DNA of 9,729 nt from Candidatus Woesearchaeota archaeon CG10_big_fil_rev_8_21_14_0_10_36_11 (GCA_002762845.1 PCYB01000017.1:1-9729); one strand, 5' to 3'; shown: positions 1 through 5,739, counted from the first letter of the stretch. The notes: a model not told the origin generated them from the sequence alone. Made by a program: numbers and translations.

Positions 1-46
1 CTTAGAAGTTTTTAATGATTTTTATACGAAAGTCCTGTTCGTGTTG

Positions 47-79
47 CCACCGGTCACCGCTTCGCTATAGACCGGATGG
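47..79. other. GC-rich imperfect hairpin, possible structured RNA or leader element
   Basis: CCACCGGTC (47-55) can pair with GACCGG-A-TGG (70-79), giving nine base pairs interrupted by a single bulged A at 76 and closing a 14-nt loop that itself can form GC-TTC-GC. The stretch 31-80 is clearly more GC-rich than its surroundings, as structured RNAs often are in AT-rich genomes. A TATA-like TTTTTATAC lies at 19-27, about 25 nt before the hairpin. It could be a small RNA, the tail of a gene left of the window, or DNA-level structure before the 119 promoter. I recognise no RNA family and cannot assign a strand. Confidence 0.3.
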
Positions 80-88
80 TAAATAAAA

Positions 89-97
89 TTTATAAAC
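89..97 (+). promoter_or_regulatory. TATA box of the first gene
   Basis: TTTATAAAC matches the archaeal TATA consensus. Its centre lies 26 nt before the ATG at 119, the spacing at which an archaeal transcript would start at or next to that ATG (leaderless). It lies 42 nt before the TTG at 135, so it favours the ATG as the true start. Confidence 0.65.
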
Positions 98-118
98 AAA
101 CAGAAATGTGAAAAAGTG

Positions 119-716
119 ATGAGTTTATACATAATTGCACAACATTCTGTGCATAGTCGAGAAACATTTGAGCAACTTAGGCGTTAGAGACATTAGAAAA
201 ACAAATGGTGTTGCTCTTTGTAATGATATGGGTCTTGAGTTCGGTCTTGATGTTCTTGTTGATTCTAATTTCCGATATGAAGTTTCTGAAGCAACAACAG
301 AACTTCCAGAAGACATATGGATGGGTGATGGTACCGAGCAGATTATTCTCGGAACAGGTTTTAAAGAACGATATCCCGGTGAACCACATATTGTTGCATG
401 GACAGACCTGCATACCTCTTTTCCACGTGACGAAAACGATTTGAACTTTACTAGATATTCACAGTATTATGCACAAATTCTTGCGTCTTTACGAGGAATA
501 ACAGATGTACTTTACAAAGTTAGTGAACAAAGTGCATTGTACGCACGTATGGCTCAAAGAATTTATGCAGTCAATTTTTCTCATCCACAATTTCCACAAT
601 TATTGAAACATACACAGAACGTAATAAGGGGAGGAGTGCGTGATTCTGACCTTAAAGAGAGTGTTGAAACGAAAGCAAAGACGTTAGGTCACTGCATACT
701 TGATTTGAATCCGTAA
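119..716 (+). CDS. Unrecognised 198-aa protein, needs a +1 frameshift at 176-182
   Basis: I do not recognise the family. The long open frame runs from a TTG at 135 (193 aa), but the evidence points to an ATG at 119 in another frame: 20 codons (MSLYIIAQHSVHSRETFEQL) end at CTT (176-178), then AGG CGT TAG stops at 185-187. Skipping A179 joins them to GVRDIRKTNG and the long frame, giving 198 aa. In the ATG frame 3 of 19 codons end in G or C, against 10 of 15 in the TTG frame over the same DNA; after 180 the long frame returns to AT-rich third positions (4 of 20). The TATA box at 89-97 also fits the ATG. Visible residues include H9, H12 and a DLH at 96-98, which could bind metal, but this is speculative. 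There is no signal peptide or membrane segment. The frame change may be programmed, a disabling mutation, or a one-base sequencing or assembly error. Confidence 0.6.
176..182 (+). promoter_or_regulatory. Candidate +1 frameshift heptamer CTTAGGC
   Basis: CTT AGG C sits in the zero frame of the ATG119 reading, just two codons before its TAG stop at 185. It is the same heptamer used by yeast Ty1 for programmed +1 frameshifting, where the Leu tRNA slips from CUU to UUA and GGC is read next. Here that slip gives exactly the frame of the rest of the gene. Whether an archaeal ribosome uses it is unknown; AGG does not look especially rare in this window. Confidence 0.35.
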
Positions 717-753
717 AAAGATTTTTAACTATCACTCCCATTGTAAAGATATA

Positions 754-1356
754 ATGCAACCATATATCCAATCAACGTCATATACAACGGCAGCATCTGC
801 GTTATTAACAATTTTACATTTCTTTAATCCTACAATCCCCCTTACAAAAGAGCAAGAGTTTGACATATGGAAAAAAAGTGTTAACTTACCAACAAGAGCG
901 TCTTCTCTATATGCATTAGCAACGTATGCAAAGAAATGTGGAGTGTTACCAAAAGTGATTGTAGAAAGAAAAGAATACCATTTTCCGGATTACCGTTTTT
1001 ATCGATATACAAAAGAAGATATAGTCCACGCATCATTCACCGACGCTATTCATTATCAAAAGGCAAAACAAGGAGGCGTTATAATAGAAGAAAAAGAAAT
1101 TACATTCGGTACTATTCAACGGGAATTGGAAAAAAGCTCGATTATTTTATTGCGAATAAATACAAAATCTCTACGGCGTGAAAAACGAAATACGTCAAAT
1201 TATATTGTTGTTCATGGCTTTACCGACAATTTTTTTCACATTGTTGATCCAATTCTGGGCGAGGTTTCCGTTCCAAAAACAGAAATGGAAAACGCGTTTA
1301 ATTCATTGGAAACAAAGAAACATAGAGACCACAGAATGATTATTTTTTCTAGATAA
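754..1356 (+). CDS. C39-peptidase-like protein without catalytic Cys and His
   Basis: This 200-aa protein has the layout of the papain-like peptidase C39 family. The N-terminal Q6-x5-T12 (QSTSYTTAASALL) aligns with the family's Q-x5-C segment (as in QxxDYTCGPAAL), and the second motif NYIVVHGF followed by HIVDPILG (149-169) aligns with the usual H-[FY]-VVV-x-G ... DP-x-x-G. The oxyanion Gln (Q6) and the Asp (D165) are kept, but the nucleophile Cys is Thr12 and the general-base His is Asn149. The fold is therefore probably kept without peptidase activity, perhaps to bind a peptide or glycine-rich tail. There is no transmembrane or ABC part, so it is a free cytosolic domain. It starts 37 nt after the first gene; a T-rich TTTTTAAC stretch about 25 nt before the ATG may be a weak TATA box. 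The next gene is a GCS2-type amidoligase. The assignment rests on motif reading only. Confidence 0.6.
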   Translation: MQPYIQSTSYTTAASALLTILHFFNPTIPLTKEQEFDIWKKSVNLPTRASSLYALATYAKKCGVLPKVIVERKEYHFPDYRFYRYTKEDIVHASFTDAIHYQKAKQGGVIIEEKEITFGTIQRELEKSSIILLRINTKSLRREKRNTSNYIVVHGFTDNFFHIVDPILGEVSVPKTEMENAFNSLETKKHRDHRMIIFSR

Positions 1357-1366
1357 TGGGCTATGA

Positions 1367-1435
1367 TATGCACAAACTAGCAATAATTGACCTTGTTTAA
1401 AGATTATGGGTGATTATTAATCTTTTTTGTGCATA
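1367..1435. repeat. 10-bp inverted repeat TATGCACAAA / TTTGTGCATA
   Basis: TATGCACAAA (1367-1376) has an exact inverted copy at 1426-1435, 49 nt away, enclosing the AAAGATTA/TAATCTTT hairpin. The right arm runs on into the palindrome ATACGTAT (1433-1440). It may be an extended RNA stem around the terminator, or a pair of binding sites for a regulator of the amidoligase gene that follows. Confidence 0.4.
1399..1428 (+). terminator. Hairpin plus U-run after the C39-like gene
   Basis: AAAGATTA (1399-1406) pairs with TAATCTTT (1418-1425) around an 11-nt loop, and the right arm runs into TTTTTT (1423-1428). This would end the upstream transcript 40-70 nt after its stop codon. It is nested inside the longer inverted repeat at 1367-1435. 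Confidence 0.4.
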
Positions 1436-1526
1436 CGTATGATAATATTCCTATTTTAATACGAAAAAAAGTCTAAATTCCCCCAAAATAGCGAATAAAG
1501 AAGTTTTTATCATACAAAACGAAAAA

Positions 1527-1539
1527 TTTAAATATAAAT
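1527..1539 (+). promoter_or_regulatory. Probable TATA box of the amidoligase gene
   Basis: TTTAAATATAAAT is the best TATA-like stretch in the 246-bp gap. Its centre is about 70 nt before the ATG at 1603, so a transcript from here would carry a leader of roughly 45 nt, unlike the leaderless layout of most other genes here. A second candidate, TTATATTT (1548-1555), would give a shorter leader. Confidence 0.4.
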
Positions 1540-1602
1540 TCGTGTTGTTATATTTCAAAAAAATATCTGCTAGAGACATTTCTAACAGTAAATGTGTGAA
1601 AA

Positions 1603-3162
1603 ATGGGAAATCCAATCGTGGGAGAGACGTTAACTTTAGACGAATTAGCGAGAGAAGCAGATTTAATAAGGCGATTAAATCGAGATACAATAGTACATAG
1701 GTTTGAACGAGTACATCCCCCATTAGAATACACAACACCAGAAATATTAAGTGCCGGTTCTGAAGTTGAAGTAACATTGGTTGACCAAAATAGACAACCA
1801 GCACCCATGTATGATGAACTGGAACGTGTTGTTGGTACAGAAGTAGTTTCTCCAGAAACTTTTTTAGCACATGCAGAAGTAAAAAATGGAAGTCATAACC
1901 TTTTCAACTTAGTGACACCATATGAAAAAATGTGTGAAATATTTAGAGAAATGTTACTTCCAATTAAAACGGCAGCAGAAACCATTGGAATTGATATTGC
2001 GTTAATTGGAAACCACCCGGTGGTTAATAACGAAATTGGTCGACGTATGAAAAGTCAGAGATCTCGATACAGAACAATTGAAGATAATATTGGTCCACAT
2101 TCTCAAAGTGTGAACGTTCCTTTTCTCGATGGAGATGTTGTTGTTGGAAATGATTATATAAATGATTATATATTAGGTTCATTAGGTTCTTCTACACAAA
2201 CAACACTTAAAGTTCCCCATAAGTTTGTACCACACTATCATGATGCATACAACCTTCTTGGCCCTTTATTATTAGCAATCTCGGCGTCTTCACCATTTTT
2301 TGATGGAAAAGCAACACGATGGGACAGCGTAAGAATACATTTAAGTCCTCCCCTTGAGTATGGTTTTCCTGACAGTGATTTTAAATTGGGACGACCTGGA
2401 CGATGGGGCGTTTCTGAACCACTTACAGTACAAACAGGATTAAGCCGATGGGCAGATCGTGAGTTGTACGACAAATTGAAGGAACATACAAGTGAAGAAA
2501 TTGCACGATATTTTGCAGAAGAAGCGGGATATGGCCATCTGTTAGTAACACGTGAAGATCTAAATGCGCCCGTAGGAACATTTCCAAAACCTACACGATG
2601 GCCATGGGCAAATATTCACAGTAATAGAATAATGAGCAGAGAAGGACTTGGTATTGAACTGAGAATGGGAGAAATGCCATATTCCTCAGAAGAAATGGCA
2701 AGTTTTGTCTTAACGCAGATGGCAATGATTCAAGGTCTTGTTGAGAGGATGTATCAAGGAGACATTCACCCTTTAACTTCAGATCAAGTTAATGGTAACA
2801 TTGTACACTGTGCATCGTACGCTCTGGCAGGAGAAAAAAATGTCTCTTGGCCAATAGGAACATTTCCTAATACTCAAGAAACACCATTAAGAAGTGTGTT
2901 TGGATATTTAGGGATGGTAGCAGCGGAAGTATTGGAAAGATACAATTACTCACGAGGAGATATTGGAATGATTATAAATCCCGTGTTAACAAAAGCAGGT
3001 GTACTGTACCAACATGATGGTTCTTTTAAAGAAATTGATGCTGAGCCAACCCCGGCACAAATGATGCGAAATGTGGCGTATGCTCAACAACCTAATGTAC
3101 AATATGGAGAGCGATTGCGTCCAGAAACTCTCAGTGCAATGATGGATAGGTTTATTATTTAA
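1603..3162 (+). CDS. Glutamate-cysteine ligase-type (GCS2) amidoligase
   Basis: GCS2-family enzymes activate the gamma-carboxyl of glutamate with ATP and join it to an amine, classically cysteine. The 519-aa product shows the family's marks in order: the metal-binding GSEVE (52-56), a segment HAEVKNGSH (90-98) leading to NLVTP, SSTQ (196-199) for the STHVH-like motif, LLAISASSPFFDG (223-235, typically LLALSANSPF), arginines R238 and R244, and IHSNR plus IELR (338-354) for the terminal E-x-R motif. The Glu usually seen in the ExxT position appears as Asn102, which may alter metal or substrate binding. It is longer than compact bacterial YbdK-type enzymes (about 370 aa), with extra C-terminal sequence from about 385 on. 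An in-frame TGA at 1597 fixes the ATG at 1603. It is followed by a class II amidotransferase and a glutaredoxin. True gamma-glutamylcysteine synthesis, or ligation of Glu to another amine, are both possible. Confidence 0.75.
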   Translation: MGNPIVGETLTLDELAREADLIRRLNRDTIVHRFERVHPPLEYTTPEILSAGSEVEVTLVDQNRQPAPMYDELERVVGTEVVSPETFLAHAEVKNGSHNLFNLVTPYEKMCEIFREMLLPIKTAAETIGIDIALIGNHPVVNNEIGRRMKSQRSRYRTIEDNIGPHSQSVNVPFLDGDVVVGNDYINDYILGSLGSSTQTTLKVPHKFVPHYHDAYNLLGPLLLAISASSPFFDGKATRWDSVRIHLSPPLEYGFPDSDFKLGRPGRWGVSEPLTVQTGLSRWADRELYDKLKEHTSEEIARYFAEEAGYGHLLVTREDLNAPVGTFPKPTRWPWANIHSNRIMSREGLGIELRMGEMPYSSEEMASFVLTQMAMIQGLVERMYQGDIHPLTSDQVNGNIVHCASYALAGEKNVSWPIGTFPNTQETPLRSVFGYLGMVAAEVLERYNYSRGDIGMIINPVLTKAGVLYQHDGSFKEIDAEPTPAQMMRNVAYAQQPNVQYGERLRPETLSAMMDRFII

Positions 3163-3174
3163 TCCATAAAATAC

Positions 3175-3188
3175 TTAAAAAAATAAAT
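3175..3188 (+). promoter_or_regulatory. Possible TATA box of the amidotransferase gene
   Basis: TTAAAAAAATAAAT lies about 33 nt before the ATG at 3215, close to the leaderless spacing seen at other genes here. The sequence is a poor TATA match in a generally A-rich gap, so the gene could also be transcribed through from the amidoligase 52 bp upstream. Confidence 0.35.
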
Positions 3189-3214
3189 TAGGTTATTATA
3201 CTCCATAAATCAAA

Positions 3215-3961
3215 ATGTGCCGTATGCTTATTGCAGTTGGAAAAGTGCAAGTAGGTCCGTTACTAGACGCCATCACACAAATTGCTCTTGATCAAAACTC
3301 AACCCATGAACTGAACAGAGAGAGAGAAAGAGGAACGTTTCAACATGCTGATGGATGGGGCATTGCGTACATACAAGAAAAAAAATGGGTAATTCACAAA
3401 TCAACACTTCCCATATTTAACGACCCAAAAACACAAGAATTACGAAATGTTGAAACATCGTGTGTATTGCTTCATGTGCGAAGGGGAACAAAAGGGGAAA
3501 ATACTCTTGAAAATACACACCCATTTCTGTTTCAAAGTGTTGATATTGGCAATCTTGTGTTTTGTCATAATGGAACGATTCAGGATAATATTTCGCACAG
3601 TGTGTTCTTTAATCCGAAAGGAACAACAGATTCTGAGAGACTATTTTATTCAATTCTTACAAAGACACAAAAATGTTCAATTCCATATGCAATTACAAAA
3701 ACGTTTGATACATTTCCTGAACCGTTCGGTTCAAACATTATATTTTCAACAATAAAAAAGTCGTTTGTCTATATCAGAAGTGCAAAGTATCCAACATACA
3801 TGCAAATGCATCTTGGTAAGAAACGTGGGCTAAAAATTATAAGTTCAGAACATTTTCCTCACATAAAAAGCATACAATGGAAACCATTACAGGATAGAGA
3901 TCTGGTCATAATTAACAATAAAACTGGCCGATGTAAGATAAAGAACAAAAAAGCCCTATAA
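3215..3961 (+). CDS. Class II glutamine amidotransferase (YafJ/EgtC type)
   Basis: The 248-aa product is an Ntn-fold glutaminase or amidase. Removal of Met1 exposes Cys2 (MCRML), the nucleophile of this family. Downstream it keeps HADGWG (44-49), HVRR (87-90), NTHPF (100-104), CHNGT (117-121, the oxyanion Asn-Gly) and TDSE (138-141), all in the order of stand-alone YafJ-type domains. No synthase domain is attached, so it either hydrolyses a gamma-glutamyl amide by itself, as EgtC does in ergothioneine synthesis, or passes ammonia to a partner. It lies 52 bp after the GCS2 ligase, which makes or uses the same kind of gamma-glutamyl bond. The C-terminal third (about 170-248) is Lys-rich and less typical. 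The enzyme class is secure; the substrate is unknown. Confidence 0.88.
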   Translation: MCRMLIAVGKVQVGPLLDAITQIALDQNSTHELNRERERGTFQHADGWGIAYIQEKKWVIHKSTLPIFNDPKTQELRNVETSCVLLHVRRGTKGENTLENTHPFLFQSVDIGNLVFCHNGTIQDNISHSVFFNPKGTTDSERLFYSILTKTQKCSIPYAITKTFDTFPEPFGSNIIFSTIKKSFVYIRSAKYPTYMQMHLGKKRGLKIISSEHFPHIKSIQWKPLQDRDLVIINNKTGRCKIKNKKAL

Positions 3962-3970
3962 AAATAAATG

Positions 3971-3977
3971 TTTTTTT
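3971..3977 (+). terminator. T7 run after the amidotransferase gene
   Basis: TTTTTTT starts 10 nt after the stop codon. Runs of this kind are enough to end archaeal transcription. It also forms the left edge of the inverted repeat that precedes the glutaredoxin promoter. Confidence 0.5.
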
Positions 3978-3979
3978 GT

Positions 3980-3994
3980 GTATATTTGATATAC
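3980..3994. promoter_or_regulatory. Palindrome GTATAT-TTG-ATATAC, candidate operator of the glutaredoxin gene
   Basis: A perfect 6-bp inverted repeat with a 3-bp centre lies about 10 bp upstream of the glutaredoxin TATA box. The symmetry extends outwards imperfectly (TTTTTGTG left, CACAAAAA right, with a four-base bulge). Its place just upstream of BRE/TATA is where archaeal activators, and some repressors, bind. AT-rich palindromes also arise by chance. Confidence 0.35.
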
Positions 3995-4003
3995 AAACAC
4001 AAA

Positions 4004-4013
4004 AATATAAAAA
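4004..4013 (+). promoter_or_regulatory. TATA box of the glutaredoxin gene
   Basis: AATATAAAAA is centred about 29 nt before the ATG at 4037, so the transcript should start at or within a few bases of the start codon. Confidence 0.6.
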
Positions 4014-4036
4014 CAGATGAAGTAATATACTAAAAA

Positions 4037-4315
4037 ATGGAAGTTACAATCTACACAATTCCGACATGTCCATGGTGTAAAAAACTGATTACGTGGTTGA
4101 AAAGGAAAAGAATACCGTTCCGTGAATGTGATACATTTGAAGAGAATTCATGTAGGGAAGAATTACTTAAAAAAACTGGCCAGTTAGCAGTGCCGGTGAT
4201 AGATATTGACGGAACATTGATAATTGGATTCAAAGAACAAGAGTTAAGTGACGCCATTGAAAAGGCAAAGAAAACTATAGTTTCTGAAGCACCTCTACAG
4301 GATTCTTCTGAGTAA
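4037..4315 (+). CDS. Glutaredoxin-like thiol-disulfide oxidoreductase
   Basis: The 92-aa protein has a single thioredoxin-fold glutaredoxin domain: first strand VTIYTIPT, active site C11-P-W-C14, the cis-proline loop LAVPVI with P53, and IIGF (62-65), the GG-like end of the glutathione-site loop. The length is usual for NrdH/Grx-type proteins. It would reduce protein or small-molecule disulfides in the cytosol; in organisms without glutathione such proteins are re-reduced by thioredoxin reductase or another thiol. The nearby GCS2-type ligase makes gamma-glutamylcysteine a possible partner (inference). Two extra cysteines, C31 and C39, are unusual. It has its own promoter, and its last 41 bp overlap the 3' end of gpsA on the other strand; the tail after about residue 82 is acidic and probably disordered. 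Confidence 0.88.
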   Translation: MEVTIYTIPTCPWCKKLITWLKRKRIPFRECDTFEENSCREELLKKTGQLAVPVIDIDGTLIIGFKEQELSDAIEKAKKTIVSEAPLQDSSE

Positions 4316-5216
4316 AAAGAATATCGTACAATCCTTGAAGTAAAGGTAGTTTGATACCAAACCGTTTAACAAGTTCAGGAATACACTTTGCCGTTGTTAC
4401 TCCTTCTGCAACCATTGTCATTCCTTTCAACACATCATCTAACGGTCTGCCTTTGCCGACTTCCTGGCCAGCATACCTGTTTCGGGAATGTTGACTCGTA
4501 CATGTTACAATAACATCACCCATACCAGCCAAACCTACAAACGTTTCAGCTGACGCCCCCCATTTCAGACCTACACGTTGAATTTCGGCAAGACCTTTTG
4601 TCATGACAAACGCTTTTGCATTATCGCCAAGGCCCATGCCGTCAAGAACGCCAATGAACACCGCTAGAATATTTTTTAATGCAGCACAGACTTGTACGCC
4701 GATGATATCGTCGCTTACATCAACTTTAAATGTGTTGGTTTCAAAAATGGGTTTGAGTGTTTCTTTTCTGGCACCGCCAGCTAACACAATACCGCTGAAC
4801 ATCCCTTTGCACACTTCTTCTGCATGTGTTGGACCATAAAGACAATACACATCAGATGAATACTTTTTCATAACGTCGCTTAATAACTGGACGTTGTGTG
4901 CAAATCCTTTAGAACAAATAATGAGTGGCCGGTTTTTTAAGAATGGCGCTGCCGTTTCCATCGTCTTTTCAACTTTATCTGACGGAACAACGACCAGTAC
5001 TAACTCACTTTCTGAAAGAACCGGCTCCATATCTGAAAAGACTGAAATATTTTCATGAAGTTTTGCGTCTGGAAGTAGTGGACAAAACCGCTCCTCGTGC
5101 ATCTTCTGTGCTTGCTCTTGAAAGAATTCCCAGATTGTAATTGTATGGCCGTTCCCTGCAAGATGAACCGCAAGTGCTGTGCCCCAACTTCCACCGCCAA
5201 GAATAGATATATTCAT
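4275..5216 (-). CDS. gpsA: Glycerol-3-phosphate dehydrogenase, NAD(P)+
   Basis: GpsA reduces dihydroxyacetone phosphate to sn-glycerol 3-phosphate with NAD(P)H in the cytosol. The 313-aa product is complete: Rossmann motif GGGSWGTALA (7-16), VPSDKV (78-83), SKG with K103, GPTHAEEV (129-136), AALKN with the catalytic K181, LDGMGLGDN (191-199), GLAGMGDVIVTCTS (228-241) and SRNR (244-247). A start at 5270 would add 18 residues before the Rossmann strand; the ATG at 5216, which begins directly with NISILGGGSWG, is chosen because the TATA box at 5238-5245 lies about 25 nt before it. GpsA makes the sn-G3P backbone of bacterial and eukaryotic lipids, whereas classical archaeal lipids use sn-G1P made by an unrelated enzyme. 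In an archaeon it may serve glycerol catabolism, redox balance or G3P-based lipids. It sits just after the envelope gene set and overlaps the glutaredoxin gene tail to tail. Confidence 0.94.
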   Translation of the reverse strand: MNISILGGGSWGTALAVHLAGNGHTITIWEFFQEQAQKMHEERFCPLLPDAKLHENISVFSDMEPVLSESELVLVVVPSDKVEKTMETAAPFLKNRPLIICSKGFAHNVQLLSDVMKKYSSDVYCLYGPTHAEEVCKGMFSGIVLAGGARKETLKPIFETNTFKVDVSDDIIGVQVCAALKNILAVFIGVLDGMGLGDNAKAFVMTKGLAEIQRVGLKWGASAETFVGLAGMGDVIVTCTSQHSRNRYAGQEVGKGRPLDDVLKGMTMVAEGVTTAKCIPELVKRFGIKLPLLQGLYDILFTQKNPVEVLQKL

Positions 5217-5237
5217 AAAAGAAAGAAAATCAAAGAG

Positions 5238-5245
5238 GTTTAAAT
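5238..5245 (-). promoter_or_regulatory. TATA box of gpsA
   Basis: On the minus strand ATTTAAAC lies about 25 nt before the ATG at 5216, giving a leaderless transcript. It also shows that gpsA can be expressed separately from the envelope genes upstream. Confidence 0.55.
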
Positions 5246-5256
5246 GTATTGTGGGT

Positions 5257-5739
5257 TTATTGTACAACAATCATCCCAACAGTTCCTATCATAACAGCGT
5301 CAACGTATGTATATTCGCCAGGTTCCGCAAATGTCCATGTGAAAGTATTTGAATGTTCTAAGAATGAACTTCTCATTTCGGAAATTTCGCGAACGCCAAT
5401 AACTAATGCTTCTAACGATGCACGATCATTTATCCAAATAACTGTTTGACCTTTCTCGATAATAAGCTTTTTAGGATGAAACCCGTCTTGGGTAATACTT
5501 ATCTCTGTACCACTGGAGAGTTCGTGTGCATTCTGAGATGTAGTAGTCTCAAAAGAATCATAAAAAGAGTTGAAAAAACTATTTGAGCCAACAGCTTCAT
5601 AATAATTGTTTTCAGCCGAAAAAATTGACGGCGCAGTAAATATATTTTTGTTATACAATGTAAAGAACATACTTGATGCGGTAACACCATAGACCGAAAT
5701 GCACAGTATTCCTAATAGAACATATAATTTCAGTTTCAT
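5257..5739 (-). CDS. Membrane-anchored cupredoxin-fold protein without copper ligands
   Basis: The 160-aa protein begins with a hydrophobic signal or anchor (about 4-26), then a Ser/Asn/Phe-rich linker to about 75, then one plastocyanin-like domain (78-160): ISITQDGFHPKKLII, GQTVIWIND (97-105), TFTWTFAEPGEYTY (132-145) and a final VGMIVV. The pattern GxYxYxCxxHxxMxG of blue-copper domains reads G141, Y143, Y145, D147, M150, T153, G155 here, and the first His position (eight residues after W102) is E110. All four type 1 copper ligands are thus replaced while the fold marks are kept, so it probably does not carry copper and may act as a binding or structural module on the cell surface. Its ATG overlaps the TGA of the lipoprotein gene upstream by 4 nt (ATGA), so the two are co-translated. 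It is the last gene of the envelope unit. Confidence 0.75.
   Translation of the reverse strand: MKLKLYVLLGILCISVYGVTASSMFFTLYNKNIFTAPSIFSAENNYYEAVGSNSFFNSFYDSFETTTSQNAHELSSGTEISITQDGFHPKKLIIEKGQTVIWINDRASLEALVIGVREISEMRSSFLEHSNTFTWTFAEPGEYTYVDAVMIGTVGMIVVQ

Noticed and set aside
28..80. RNase P RNA fragment because of GAAAGTCC
   Set aside because: Only this short string matches; the remaining conserved regions are absent and the available length is far too small.
135..180. TTG at 135 as the true start of the first gene
   Set aside because: It is the first codon after a stop, the peptide it adds has high G/C at third positions unlike neighbours, and the TATA box at 89-97 better fits the ATG at 119. 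Kept only as the fallback if no frameshift occurs.
1451..1870. 139-codon open frame on the minus strand
   Set aside because: Most of it lies antisense to the GCS2-type ligase, whose motifs are clear; the predicted protein is Leu-rich low-complexity sequence without recognisable features.
1603..3961. Ergothioneine pathway (EgtA and EgtC)
   Set aside because: The ligase and amidotransferase classes agree, but there is no EgtB or EgtD and the ligase differs from EgtA in length and in the ExxT segment, so the specific pathway is not supported.
5217..5270. 18-residue N-terminal extension of GpsA
   Set aside because: It would start upstream of the TATA box that fits the inner ATG and would put hydrophobic residues before a Rossmann fold that normally begins at the N-terminus.
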